A stretch of DNA of 43,456 nt from Acidobacteriota bacterium (lineage in GTDB: Bacteria > Acidobacteriota > UBA6911): positions 1-43,456 of the forward strand of contig JAFGTD010000038.1 of NCBI GenBank assembly GCA_016934295.1. The letters run 5' to 3'. The notes below the pieces were generated by a model. That model searched no databases and had not been told where the DNA came from. It saw only the letters and a program-made list of their open reading frames with translations. This document shows, in pieces, positions 1-9,012 of the stretch; the stretch's first letter is position 1, and every line of letters starts with the position of its first letter. A program made the translations under genes and the position numbers.

Positions 1-180
1 CCGGCTGGTACCTGGGTAAACTGAATATACAGAACACGTTTCTTGGGAAAAGGAGCAATGAGTGAAGGAGCCAGGAGAAAATGCTTTCAGTAAGCCAGAA
101 CAGAGTATCCAAAGTCTGATTCTACTTCTGGCTTCTGGCCTGTGACTCTTTTCGAAGCGAAAAGCTGGGCCGGGAATCCA

Positions 181-261
181 TCGGTGTCGGGGTCGGAATC
201 GCTATCGGGGTCGAACTTTTAAAAACCGATTCCGATGCCGACGCCGATACCGACCCCGAAA
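181..261. repeat. Inverted pair of degenerate hexamer repeats
   Basis: Six units of the pattern TCGGNN (181-216) are followed by a 9-base AT spacer and six units of the complementary pattern CCGANN (226-261). The two blocks can therefore pair into a long imperfect hairpin. Units vary mainly at the last two positions, as expected of a decaying short tandem array. It lies upstream of mazG. The rest of the stretch before mazG (1-334) shows no convincing gene; open frames through the array exist only because of the hexamer periodicity. Confidence 0.75.
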
Positions 262-334
262 AATCACCCGGAGTCACAGGATATTCAATCCGACTTCCCT
301 TCAGGAGTAACAGCCGATTGGAGAGTATTTGGAA

Positions 335-1144
335 ATGAATCAAAAGCAGGCGGATATCGAAAAACTGATTAAGCTTGTAGGACGGCTCCGGGGAGAGAAC
401 GGGTGTCCGTGGGACAGGGAACAGACCAGGGAAACCCTGAAACCGATGTTAATCGAAGAGGCTTACGAAGTATTGGACGCTCTCGACATGGACGATCCCG
501 ACGAACTCATGGATGAACTGGGGGATCTGCTCTTTCAGGTAGTGTTTCACGCACAGATTGCCCGCGAAAATGGTGAATTCGATCTCGCCGATGTCATTGA
601 CAGATCCCATCAAAAAATGACGGGGCGCCATCCCCACATTTTCGGCGATGCGGATTTGAAAACGTCCGGTGAAGTGCTCAAAAACTGGGAAGACATCAAG
701 GCGGCCGAAAAGGGCGTTAAATCCGCCTCCCTTCCGGAATCGAAACGATCGCTGCTGGACGGCATCCCTTCGAAGCTTCCGGCCCTGCATCGCGCCTATC
801 AGATGACGGCCAAAGCGTCCCGCGTCGGATTTGACTGGCCCTGCCTGGGAGACATACTCAAAAAATTGCAGGAAGAAGCCTCTGAACTGCTGGAAGCTCA
901 GGAGGAAGAAAGTTCAGACAGGATCACGGACGAGGTCGGCGATCTTCTGTTCGTAGCCGTAAATGCCGCCCGGTTTCTGGGGGTGGACCCGGAAACCGCC
1001 CTCCGGCGCAGCAACGAGAAATTCGATCGCCGTTTTCGCTTTATCGAAACCTCGATCAAAGAACAGGGACGCACACTCAAAGATGCCTCGCTCGAAGAGA
1101 TGGACGCTCTCTGGGAAGAGGCCAAATCCCTCCTGGAATCCTGA
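335..1144 (+). CDS. mazG: Nucleoside triphosphate pyrophosphohydrolase MazG
   Basis: The product is a 269-residue, two-domain MazG protein that hydrolyses (d)NTPs to the monophosphate and pyrophosphate, cleaning the nucleotide pool. Residues about 10-110 carry the first MazG fold, with the GRLRGENGCPWDREQT start, the EEAYE helix and the DELGDLL metal-binding helix. The second domain repeats the pattern with EEASELLEA and DEVGDLLFVAVN, and the spacing ExxE...ExxD needed for Mg2+ is present in both. Length matches E. coli MazG (263). I chose the ATG at 335 because GGAGAG lies about 9 bases upstream; a TTG two codons earlier is possible. The gene is alone on its strand and converges on rng. Confidence 0.95.
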   Translation: MNQKQADIEKLIKLVGRLRGENGCPWDREQTRETLKPMLIEEAYEVLDALDMDDPDELMDELGDLLFQVVFHAQIARENGEFDLADVIDRSHQKMTGRHPHIFGDADLKTSGEVLKNWEDIKAAEKGVKSASLPESKRSLLDGIPSKLPALHRAYQMTAKASRVGFDWPCLGDILKKLQEEASELLEAQEEESSDRITDEVGDLLFVAVNAARFLGVDPETALRRSNEKFDRRFRFIETSIKEQGRTLKDASLEEMDALWEEAKSLLES

Positions 1145-1205
1145 AAAATACAGGGGCATAATACCTGTTTGGCAGTGCAATAAAGTATTATGCCCCCGTA
1201 TTTTT
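1144..1205. terminator. Bidirectional terminator hairpin between mazG and rng
   Basis: Arms 1144-1164 and 1185-1205 pair over 20 of 21 positions, with a single A/C mismatch, around a 20-base loop. The stem starts with a run of A and ends with a run of T, so it can act as an intrinsic terminator in both directions. It begins in the mazG stop codon and lies 60 bases beyond the rng stop, as expected between convergent genes. A REP-like origin is an alternative because the loop is long. Confidence 0.8.
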
Positions 1206-1265
1206 GTAACGGATATTGCCGTCATCCTCCCGGAAATATGCATTCCATTGTGAACCTTTTTACAA

Positions 1266-3287
1266 TCAGTTCACCAGGTTGAAGTGTTCGATATGAAGAG
1301 TCGGATCGGCTTTAATGATCACGTCTATATCTTTCAGCAGGTGTCGGATCTCCTCGACGACATCCGACTCGGATTCCCGCAGCGCTCGTGCGACATCCGG
1401 GTGCACCCGGATCATCAGGTCGGAACGCTCGTCCACATGATCGGCCATCTTCTCGATTTCGTGGTAAATGCTGTAGCACGTCGTCGCGACCGATTTCACC
1501 ATTCCCGATCCCGAACAATAGGGGCATTGCTGGCACAGGGAGCGTTCCAGGGATTGCTTCACTCTTTTCCGCGTGATCGCAACTAACCCGAACTCGTTAA
1601 ATTCCAGGACTTTGCTGGGCGACTTGTCTTTGGCAATTTCCTCGGACAGGGCCTCCATCACCCGTTTCCGGTTTTTCCGCTCATCCATGTCGATAAAGTC
1701 GACTACGATGATGCCGCCGAGGTCCCGCAATCTCAACTGCCGGGCGATTTCATTGACCGCTTCGAGGTTCGTTCGCGTGATCGTTTCCTCAAGACTGTTG
1801 CTGCGGCCGACGAATTTTCCTGTGTTGACGTCGATGCTGACCAGAGCCTCGGTCTGGTTGATAACGATATACCCGCCTGATTTCAACCAGATCTTCGGGT
1901 GAAGCAGCTTGTCTATCTCGGGCGTAATGCCGTACTCGTCGAAAATGTAGTTGTCTTTGGTATAGAGTTTTACCCTGTGAACCAGGTTGGGATAAATCTT
2001 GTCCACGAATTCCACAATCCGCCGGTATTCATCTTCGTCATCTACCCTGACAGCGGCGAATGCGTAGGAAAAATGATCCCGGAGAATTCTCTGGACCAGG
2101 TTCATTTCGGCATGAACCAGGGCGGGAGCAGACACTCGATCCGCACGGGTCCGGATATCCTCCCAGAGCCTGACGAGGAAATTCAGGTCATTGACCAGAT
2201 CTTCTTCGCTATGCTCTTCCGCAGCGGTTCGAACAATGATCCCGCCCGGGAAACGATCCCGATGTTTGAGGATTATGTCCTTCAACCGCAGCCGCTCCGC
2301 GTCCGAACCGATCTTGCGGGAAACGCCGATATGCGCCACTGTCGGCATGTAAACAAGATAGCGCCCTGGAAGGGCGATATGACTGGTTACGCGGGCCCCT
2401 TTCTTGGCGATGGGTTCCTTTGCGACCTGTACCAGAATTTCCTGGCCTTCCTGCAACATGGTGTCGATGGACTGGTGCTCGGTACGATTCTCATTCCGCG
2501 TGGAGGTATATCGCTTTCGGCGTGTCGCCGCTCCGCGGCGCCTTGTAAATCCCGACTTGGATTTTGCCTGTTCCGCGGCAAAAGGCAACTGTTCTCCGTC
2601 ATCTCTGATAGATGCGGAATTAAGGGAGACAGCTTCCGAATCCGCAGGAGTATCCCCGGATAGTATTTCCGCCTCCCTCCTGGGAATAGGGGATTCTGTC
2701 TGTTCCGGCTGTTGTACCGGCGGCGGGGCCTGTCCCGCAGGTCCATTTGTCGTCAACTCCTGCGCTGCCGGAATATCTGACGGTTCATACAGAGAACCCG
2801 GTTCGAGATGTGATTCCACTTCCCTTTCCGTTTCGGCGCTGATATTCCATTGTTCCAGCGGAACGGCCGGAATCAACTCTCTTGAGGACGTTCGCGAGGA
2901 GCCGGTTCTGGATCTCTCGGACCGTTCCCGGCGTTCCCGAGGCCTACCCCGTTCGGATCTTCTGTCTCTGTGCTGCGGACGCTCCTGTTCTTCAACTTCA
3001 GCCGAAGGCGAGTCTATCCGCTCCTCGACGGCCGTATATACCTGGTCATATTCATCCGTTTCTTCTATTAAATCAGAAACGTAGAGAAAGGCATCTTTTT
3101 CCAGACCAATGTTTACAAAGGCAGATTGCATGCCGGGGAGAACTTTTGTAACCTTCCCTTTATACGTATTCGCGTAAATGCTTCGATTGCGATTCCGCTC
3201 TATGTAAAGTTCGGCTAATTGGTCATCTTCCAAAATTGCTACTTTCGTCTCCAGAGCCGTGCTGGCGACGATCATCTCTTTAATCAT
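1266..3287 (-). CDS. rng: Ribonuclease G/E
   Basis: This is a 673-residue endoribonuclease of the RNase E/G family, cutting single-stranded AU-rich RNA in rRNA maturation and mRNA decay. The S1 domain starts at residues 35-75 but is interrupted by roughly 190 residues (about 85-275) of low-complexity, Arg/Glu/Pro/Ser-rich sequence before the fold resumes. The DNase I-like catalytic core follows, with Mg2+-binding Asp486 (SIDVNTG) and Asp530 (VVDFIDM), then the zinc-link cysteines 585, 588 and 591. It lacks the long C-terminal scaffold of E. coli RNase E, so rng is the better name. ATG at 3287 is preceded by GGAG at 7 bases. It is the last gene of the leftward mre unit, separated by a 443-base leader. 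Confidence 0.93.
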   Translation of the reverse strand: MIKEMIVASTALETKVAILEDDQLAELYIERNRNRSIYANTYKGKVTKVLPGMQSAFVNIGLEKDAFLYVSDLIEETDEYDQVYTAVEERIDSPSAEVEEQERPQHRDRRSERGRPRERRERSERSRTGSSRTSSRELIPAVPLEQWNISAETEREVESHLEPGSLYEPSDIPAAQELTTNGPAGQAPPPVQQPEQTESPIPRREAEILSGDTPADSEAVSLNSASIRDDGEQLPFAAEQAKSKSGFTRRRGAATRRKRYTSTRNENRTEHQSIDTMLQEGQEILVQVAKEPIAKKGARVTSHIALPGRYLVYMPTVAHIGVSRKIGSDAERLRLKDIILKHRDRFPGGIIVRTAAEEHSEEDLVNDLNFLVRLWEDIRTRADRVSAPALVHAEMNLVQRILRDHFSYAFAAVRVDDEDEYRRIVEFVDKIYPNLVHRVKLYTKDNYIFDEYGITPEIDKLLHPKIWLKSGGYIVINQTEALVSIDVNTGKFVGRSNSLEETITRTNLEAVNEIARQLRLRDLGGIIVVDFIDMDERKNRKRVMEALSEEIAKDKSPSKVLEFNEFGLVAITRKRVKQSLERSLCQQCPYCSGSGMVKSVATTCYSIYHEIEKMADHVDERSDLMIRVHPDVARALRESESDVVEEIRHLLKDIDVIIKADPTLHIEHFNLVN

Positions 3288-3730
3288 TTAAGTACTCCAG
3301 TTTGTGGCGGTGCAAATACGGTGGGTGTCGCAGGAGAAATTAGATGCAGAGGGGAAGCGATATTGCTGAAGATTCAGCGCAATATACCTGCAGTTTCTTC
3401 ACTTCGGGATTTACTTCGTTCCCGAGGGATAAATATGGAACCGGCGCATGAATCCTGCACGTGTCGCTAAATGCGGCACAAAAACTTACAAAAACCCGTG
3501 TCCTTCCGAGCAGATTAATCGAATGCCATGCATCACGGCTATCGCAATATTCCCGATTTAAGATCCTTTTCTCTCGTGGCGAACCACACTCTCACCGTTG
3601 ATTCGCGACCGGTAATCTCAATAACTTTTCCTATAATAAAAGCAGTGTTGCTATTAATCCTTCGTTGTAAACCGGTCTGAAAAACTATGGTAGTTGCGTT
3701 GAAGACCGAATGCAAGAACATCTAATTGGC
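3288..3730 (-). promoter_or_regulatory. Leader region between rodA and rng, with a hairpin
   Basis: These 443 bases hold no convincing gene. A bulged hairpin at 3360-3385 pairs ATATTGC with GCAATAT outside and CTGAA with TTCAG inside, and would lie in the 5' untranslated leader of rng. Structured 5' leaders that mediate autoregulation are known for E. coli rne, so an RNA control element is possible. No clear -35/-10 pair was seen, and read-through from rodA is also possible. Confidence 0.3.
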
Positions 3731-4816
3731 TTAATTTACGTAACGTCTCAACCAAACTCCCATACAGAGACTCATCGCTGCGTAATAAGTGATCAGGGCC
3801 GACCCTCCGGCACTGACAAACGGGAGTGGGATGCCCAAAATAGGGAGCAACCCTTCCACCATTCCAATATTGATCGTCATGTGAAACAGCAACAGGGTCA
3901 TCACTCCGGTCACAATCATCATGCCGACTTTATCTTTCGCCTCCCTGGCCGTTCGAAACAGTCTGTAGGAGAGGAACAGAAACAGGCCCAGAACTGTAAT
4001 GCTGCCGACGAATCCCCGTTCCTCAGCCAGGACCGCAAAAACGAAATCCGTGTGCCGGGCAGGCAAAAACCCGAGATTGCCCTGGGAACCCTGTTTGAAT
4101 CCTTTTCCCAGAAACTTCCCCGAGCCGATGGCAATCTCCGACTGCCGGGATTGATACCCCAGTCCGTAGGGATCGCTGGAGGGGTTCAGAACATTTACAA
4201 TCCGCCCTTTTTGATATCCCTGCAGGCTGAACCAGCCCAGCGGAGCGGCAATGGCCACAACGATGACAAGAAAGACTATATGTTTCTTTTGGATACCCGC
4301 CAGGCAGGAAAGAACTCCGTAAATAGGCAGGAAAGTGACGGCTGTGCCCAGATCTTTCTGCAGCACAACCATAAACATGGGGATAAATACAATGAGACCT
4401 CCCCAAAAAAGCTCCTTCAATCCAAGGTATTCGCCCTCGAGCCTGGAATAATATTTTGCCAGGGCAATAATCACGATTATCTTCATTACTTCCGAAGGCT
4501 GAAATGAGAAGAATCCCAGATCGATCCAGCTCTTGTTTCCGTGAATGGAAACGCCGATTATCAGCACCAGAACCAGTAAAACCATTCCGGCAGCATAAAT
4601 AAAGACGATAAAATCGGAAAAAACGTGATAATCGAAATACAGGAGAACCAAAAAGACCGCCAGGGCGCAGCATAGGTAAATGACCTGTTTGCCGAAATAG
4701 GAATCCAGGCTAGTGCCGTCCGTTGTGCTCCAGATCGCAACGATGCCGGCTCCTGACAAAGCCAGCAGCGTTAAAAGCCAGAGCCAGTCGAAACCGAGCA
4801 GCAACCGCCGATCCAT
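3731..4816 (-). CDS. rodA: Peptidoglycan glycosyltransferase RodA (SEDS family)
   Basis: This 361-residue integral membrane protein of the FtsW/RodA/SpoVE family polymerises lipid II into glycan strands for cell elongation, working with PBP2. About ten hydrophobic segments are visible from residue 8 to the end. The family signature is clear: GNKSWIDLG and QPSEVMK in the first half, QKDLGTA in the middle and PFVSAGGSALI near the C-terminus. Start ATG 4816 lies only 5 bases after the mrdA stop, indicating translational coupling. Length is close to E. coli RodA (370). Confidence 0.96.
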   Translation of the reverse strand: MDRRLLLGFDWLWLLTLLALSGAGIVAIWSTTDGTSLDSYFGKQVIYLCCALAVFLVLLYFDYHVFSDFIVFIYAAGMVLLVLVLIIGVSIHGNKSWIDLGFFSFQPSEVMKIIVIIALAKYYSRLEGEYLGLKELFWGGLIVFIPMFMVVLQKDLGTAVTFLPIYGVLSCLAGIQKKHIVFLVIVVAIAAPLGWFSLQGYQKGRIVNVLNPSSDPYGLGYQSRQSEIAIGSGKFLGKGFKQGSQGNLGFLPARHTDFVFAVLAEERGFVGSITVLGLFLFLSYRLFRTAREAKDKVGMMIVTGVMTLLLFHMTINIGMVEGLLPILGIPLPFVSAGGSALITYYAAMSLCMGVWLRRYVN

Positions 4817-4821
4817 ACCGT

Positions 4822-6609
4822 TTAATTCCCCCTTTTATAGTAAGAGGCGAATATTTCTCTCGCCAGAGGAGCCGCAACCGTCCCGCCCTTGCCTCCATGC
4901 TCGACAAAAACAACAACGGCGATCTCGGGATTCTCCTTGCTGCTGAAACCGACGAACCAGGCATGATCGTCCCCCGCCCCCGGAAACCGTTTTTTAGTCT
5001 CACTACTGACAACCTGCGCCGTTCCGGTTTTACCGCATATGTCAATGCCGGCAATTGCGGCGTTATATCCGGTGCCGGCGACATTGACGCCTTTCCACAT
5101 CCCTTCATGGATTCTGCGCACGGTATCTTCATTGATCGGGACGTGTCTCACCGGCCATTCCGGCTCTTTCGGACCGTATTCCGCGTCCAGTAATAGGTGA
5201 GGCGTGACAACGTCCCCTCCGTTGGCCAGTACGGATACGGTACGCAGAATCTGCAGCGGAGTTGCGTTAACGGCGCCCTGCCCGATGGAAACCGAAATTG
5301 TTTCTCCCGGGTACCACGGTTCCCCCAGGGTTTTCTTTTTCCATTCCGGGCTGGGAACAATCCCGCTGCGCTCGCCCGGCAAATCCACACCGGTATTTTC
5401 ACCCAGTCCCAGGATTGCCGCATGCTCGGCGATTTTAGAAATTCCGAGTTTTCTGCCCAGTTCGTAGAAAAATATATTGCACGATTTCGCGATAGCCTCT
5501 TCCAGCCGTATGCGCCCGTGTCCATTTCTGTCGCCGCAGTTTTTAGTCTCACCGTAATATTCCGCTGATCCTGTACAGGTAACGTATGTATTTTTACCCA
5601 GGATCCCCTCCTGCAGCCCGGCTTCGGCCAGTATTAATTTGAATATGGAACCCGGTGCGTAGCTGTTCTGAATGCACCGGTTCTGCATGGGATGATCGGG
5701 ATCCTCCAGCAGCGCGTTCCAGTCCTTGTGAGAAAGCCTGGTCGAAAACGCATTGGGATCAAAGGAGGGGGCGCTGGCCATAGCCAGGATTTCGCCGTTT
5801 CGGGGATCCATGGCGACGATTGCGCCGACCTTGCCTTCCAGGGCTTTTTCGGCGACGGACTGAAGCTTCAGGTCCAATGTCAACCGGATGCTCCCTCCAA
5901 CCACGGGATGTTTCTCATCCAAGAGGCCCACTTCCCGCCCCAGGCTGTCCACCTGAACCAGCCGTTGTCCTTTCTGCCCGGCAAGCAACTCGTTGTAGAT
6001 CCGTTCGATACCGCTCTTTCCCACCAGAGAACCGGCTTCGGCGCCTGGAAACTCTTTTCCGTCAAGCTCCTCTTCCGTTACTTCTCCCACATACCCTAGA
6101 AGATGCGCGGCCAGCCTGCCGTAGGGATACAACCGTCGCGGCTCCGGCACCAGCTGGATTTCCGGATGGTCCCTCCGGTGCGCTTCAATAATCGAAATAT
6201 CTTCCATGCCGGCTACTTCTTTTACAACGATCGGACGGTACAGGCCGGTTTCCCGGCTGCTGCGTAATTTGGATTCCAGGTCTTCAGGATTGACTGCGAG
6301 CTTTTCGGCGAGAAAAAGGATTGTAGCGTCAGGATCTTTAATCGATTCCCGATACAGAAGGACCGTGAAAGAAGACCGATGTTCGGCAAGCGAGACCTGA
6401 TTCCTGTCTAAAATCGCGCCCCTCGGCGCCGTCAGTTCTATTGTGCGAACACGGTTGTTCTCCGCTTTCAGAGAATATTCCGAACCCTGGATTATCTGGA
6501 GTTGCCAGAGACGGGCAACCAGAATCAAAAAAATCAACAGGACCGGATAACGAAAATAATTCAGCCGTTGTTGAACGAATTGTTTATTGGTCTCTTGTTG
6601 CAGTTCCAC
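4822..6609 (-). CDS. mrdA: Penicillin-binding protein 2, peptidoglycan transpeptidase
   Basis: This 595-residue class B penicillin-binding protein is the elongasome transpeptidase. Residues 20-40 form a single N-terminal membrane anchor. The dimerisation domain follows (APRGAILDRN at 61-70), then the transpeptidase with the SxxK serine at 321 (SIFK), the SCN triad at 376-378 and KTGT at 527-530. All three penicillin-binding motifs are intact. It sits between mreD (12-base gap) and rodA (5-base gap), the standard order mreBCD-mrdA-rodA. Confidence 0.96.
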   Translation of the reverse strand: MELQQETNKQFVQQRLNYFRYPVLLIFLILVARLWQLQIIQGSEYSLKAENNRVRTIELTAPRGAILDRNQVSLAEHRSSFTVLLYRESIKDPDATILFLAEKLAVNPEDLESKLRSSRETGLYRPIVVKEVAGMEDISIIEAHRRDHPEIQLVPEPRRLYPYGRLAAHLLGYVGEVTEEELDGKEFPGAEAGSLVGKSGIERIYNELLAGQKGQRLVQVDSLGREVGLLDEKHPVVGGSIRLTLDLKLQSVAEKALEGKVGAIVAMDPRNGEILAMASAPSFDPNAFSTRLSHKDWNALLEDPDHPMQNRCIQNSYAPGSIFKLILAEAGLQEGILGKNTYVTCTGSAEYYGETKNCGDRNGHGRIRLEEAIAKSCNIFFYELGRKLGISKIAEHAAILGLGENTGVDLPGERSGIVPSPEWKKKTLGEPWYPGETISVSIGQGAVNATPLQILRTVSVLANGGDVVTPHLLLDAEYGPKEPEWPVRHVPINEDTVRRIHEGMWKGVNVAGTGYNAAIAGIDICGKTGTAQVVSSETKKRFPGAGDDHAWFVGFSSKENPEIAVVVFVEHGGKGGTVAAPLAREIFASYYKRGN

Positions 6610-6621
6610 ATTCTTATTGCT

Positions 6622-7122
6622 TCAGTGTGCCTTATCCGCCTGGTTATGCCTGTAGGTTTCCATCAGGGTGAAAATTACTATTGTGATGAAGGCCGTTACA
6701 AGCGCCTGCACGAGCGACGCCCCGAGGAAAATCCTGCTTGTGGTTCTTTGCATTATCCAGAACAGGCCGAACATGCTGACGGAACTCGCCAAAGAAGAAA
6801 CGGCGATTATCGCAAATTGCACCCAGGATTCTCTCGTGTTAAACCTCTTCCAGGACTGTCCGATGATGAAAGCCGCCAATGTCTTGCCGAATCCGTTATA
6901 TCCCAGGGGCCATCCCATGGCGGCATCCAGCAAAAGCCCGGTCAAGGATCCTACAAAGAGAGCCTGAGTCCGGCTGCGATATATGGCCCAATAGGCGATC
7001 AGGATCAACGAAAGATCGAGGAAGTTGAAAATGAAAAAATTATTCCCTGCTATCATCTGGGCGGTGATGGCTAGAAATGACGACAATGCAAGGAACAGGT
7101 ATTTCATGGCATTTCGGAACAC
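6622..7122 (-). CDS. mreD: Rod shape-determining protein MreD
   Basis: A 166-residue inner-membrane protein with about five hydrophobic segments. The family is poorly conserved, but the visible FLDLSLILIAYWAIYRS-type second segment and the following GSLTGLLLDAA segment are typical of MreD. It partners with MreC in the elongasome. Position between mreC and mrdA supports the call strongly. The ATG at 7122 and one at 7107 are both possible starts. Confidence 0.88.
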   Translation of the reverse strand: MFRNAMKYLFLALSSFLAITAQMIAGNNFFIFNFLDLSLILIAYWAIYRSRTQALFVGSLTGLLLDAAMGWPLGYNGFGKTLAAFIIGQSWKRFNTRESWVQFAIIAVSSLASSVSMFGLFWIMQRTTSRIFLGASLVQALVTAFITIVIFTLMETYRHNQADKAH

Positions 7123-7164
7123 CGGCTTTTTTAAAGTTAAGAAACCATGGTGCGTTCCGGAGCA

Positions 7165-7992
7165 TCAGGGTTCCATTAGTATAACCGATACTTCTTCAAC
7201 ATGATACAGATCCACCGCAGGTTCAACTTTGATTTGGTAAAAGACTCCCTCGCCTTTTCGGCAATCGACGACTGTGCCGATTCTGAATCCCTTGGGGAAT
7301 ATGGTGTCAAATCCGGAACTCAACACCACATCCCCCGGGTTGATCTGTTCCGTGTTGCTGATATAGTTCAGATCCAACAGGGAATCTCCCGATCCGCTCA
7401 AAACACCCAGCGTCCTCGTGTTTTCCATCATAACTCCGATGGAAGCGTCCGGATTCGTAATCAACTGGACCTGAGACTGATTTCCCGTAACCAGGATCGT
7501 TCTTCCGATAATCCCGTCCCCGGAAATCACGGGGAAATCGGTCCGCAATCCATCTTTTAATCCACGGTTTATATAAAGCACGTTCGATAAAAATCCGGGG
7601 GTACGGGCAATCACGCGGGCTCCGACAGTCCGGTTCGGGAAACGGTCCTTCATGGATAGCAGCCGATTGAGCCGGGTATTTTCCTGTTTGATCTGCTCGT
7701 AAGAACTGTTCAACCTCGAAAGCCGTCGTACGGTTTCCCGGAGCTGTTCATTTTCAGCTCTGGCGCCGACCAGCCAGACGTAGTTACTCCATAGATTCCC
7801 GATACCGTCGGTAATAATGGAGGAAATATGGACGACAGGTGCCTGTATCGCCAGCACCACCATCTTGATGGGTGTTATTCCGTCAGGATTCTGTATTTGA
7901 AATGAAAGAAGCGCCAGTTGGAAAACAAGCAGCGGGATAATGACCACAACGGCTCGTTCTCTGTTTTTTTTTGAAGACACGTTACTGGGCAC
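7165..7992 (-). CDS. mreC: Rod shape-determining protein MreC
   Basis: A 275-residue bitopic protein. One membrane segment lies at about residues 13-32, followed by a coiled coil (about 70-115, containing ENEQLRETVRRL and ENTRLNRLLSM), then the two-barrel periplasmic domain starting at VGARVIARTPGF. MreC bridges MreB/MreD in the membrane and PBP2 in the periplasm. Its start overlaps the end of mreB by 11 bases, indicating coupling. Confidence 0.95.
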   Translation of the reverse strand: MPSNVSSKKNRERAVVVIIPLLVFQLALLSFQIQNPDGITPIKMVVLAIQAPVVHISSIITDGIGNLWSNYVWLVGARAENEQLRETVRRLSRLNSSYEQIKQENTRLNRLLSMKDRFPNRTVGARVIARTPGFLSNVLYINRGLKDGLRTDFPVISGDGIIGRTILVTGNQSQVQLITNPDASIGVMMENTRTLGVLSGSGDSLLDLNYISNTEQINPGDVVLSSGFDTIFPKGFRIGTVVDCRKGEGVFYQIKVEPAVDLYHVEEVSVILMEP

Positions 7993-9007
7993 AGACTCTC
8001 CGGAACAGATTCAAATCCGTTAACATTTTGCTCGTTCCCAGGACGACCGAAGACAGAGGATCTTCACCGACGAATACGGGCAATCCTGTTTCCGAACTGA
8101 GTCTTTTATCCAATCTCTTCAGAAGCGCGCCCCCACCCGTTAATACGATTCCTCGATCCATGATATCCGCAGACAACTCAGGCGGGGTGCGTTCCAGTGC
8201 CACCTTAATGGCGTTGACGATAATTCCGACACTATCGGACAGAGCTTCGCGGATTTCGTCATCGGTAACCGTGATGGTTTTGGGCACTCCTTCAATAAGA
8301 TTGCGCCCCTTGATCTCCATGCTCACCGGCCGATCGAGAGGATCCGCGGACCCGACCTGGATTTTAATGGTTTCCGCCGTGCGTTCGCCAATAAGAAGAT
8401 TGTGCTTGCGTTTTATATACTGGATGATCGCTTCATCCATTTCATTGCCGGCTACCCTCACTGAGCGACAATAAACAATCCCCGAAAGCGAGATTACGGC
8501 GATATCCGTTGTTCCACCCCCGATATCCACAATCATGTTGCCGCATGCTTCCGTTATCGGCATACCCGCGCCGATGGCGGCGGCCATGGCCTGCTCAATC
8601 AGGTAGACCTCACTGGCTTTCGCGCGCAATGCGGATTCCTGCACCGCCCTTTTTTCCACCTGGGTGATTTCGGACGGGATCCCGATCACGATCCGGGGGC
8701 TGAGCAGATGGTTGCGGCTGTGCGCTCGCTTGATAAAGTACTTCAACATGACTTCCGTTACGTCGAAGTCCGCGATGACTCCATCCTTCATCGGCTTGAC
8801 GGCCACGATATCGGACGGGGTGCGCCCGAGCATCTCTTTTGCCTGATGCCCCACTGCAACCACTTTCTTACTCATCGAATGAAGTGCGACGATCGAGGGT
8901 TCATTCACTACGATGCCCCGGCCTTTTGCATAGACAAGTGTATTGGCGGTTCCAAGATCTATGGCCAAATCGTTGGAAAAGAAACTGAATAACGATCTAA
9001 AATTCAT
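7982..9007 (-). CDS. mreB: Rod shape-determining actin homologue MreB
   Basis: A 341-residue bacterial actin that forms membrane-bound filaments and directs the elongasome. Phosphate-binding loop 1 is AIDLGTANTLVY (about residues 15-26), the second phosphate motif is IVDIGGGTTDIAVI and the adenosine motif is GIVLTGGGALL. Length and motifs agree with E. coli MreB (347). The start is 5 bases after the stop of the upstream GGDEF gene, so the two are probably co-transcribed and translationally coupled. Confidence 0.98.
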   Translation of the reverse strand: MNFRSLFSFFSNDLAIDLGTANTLVYAKGRGIVVNEPSIVALHSMSKKVVAVGHQAKEMLGRTPSDIVAVKPMKDGVIADFDVTEVMLKYFIKRAHSRNHLLSPRIVIGIPSEITQVEKRAVQESALRAKASEVYLIEQAMAAAIGAGMPITEACGNMIVDIGGGTTDIAVISLSGIVYCRSVRVAGNEMDEAIIQYIKRKHNLLIGERTAETIKIQVGSADPLDRPVSMEIKGRNLIEGVPKTITVTDDEIREALSDSVGIIVNAIKVALERTPPELSADIMDRGIVLTGGGALLKRLDKRLSSETGLPVFVGEDPLSSVVLGTSKMLTDLNLFRRVCAQ

Positions 9008-9012
9008 ATTAT

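Noticed and set aside
1899..2663. Plus-strand frame of 254 codons opposite rng
   Set aside because: Antisense to conserved RNase G/E motifs; no family motifs of its own.
3539..3721. Leftward 60-codon frame between rodA and rng
   Set aside because: No ribosome site, no recognisable family and composition like the surrounding leader; probably chance.
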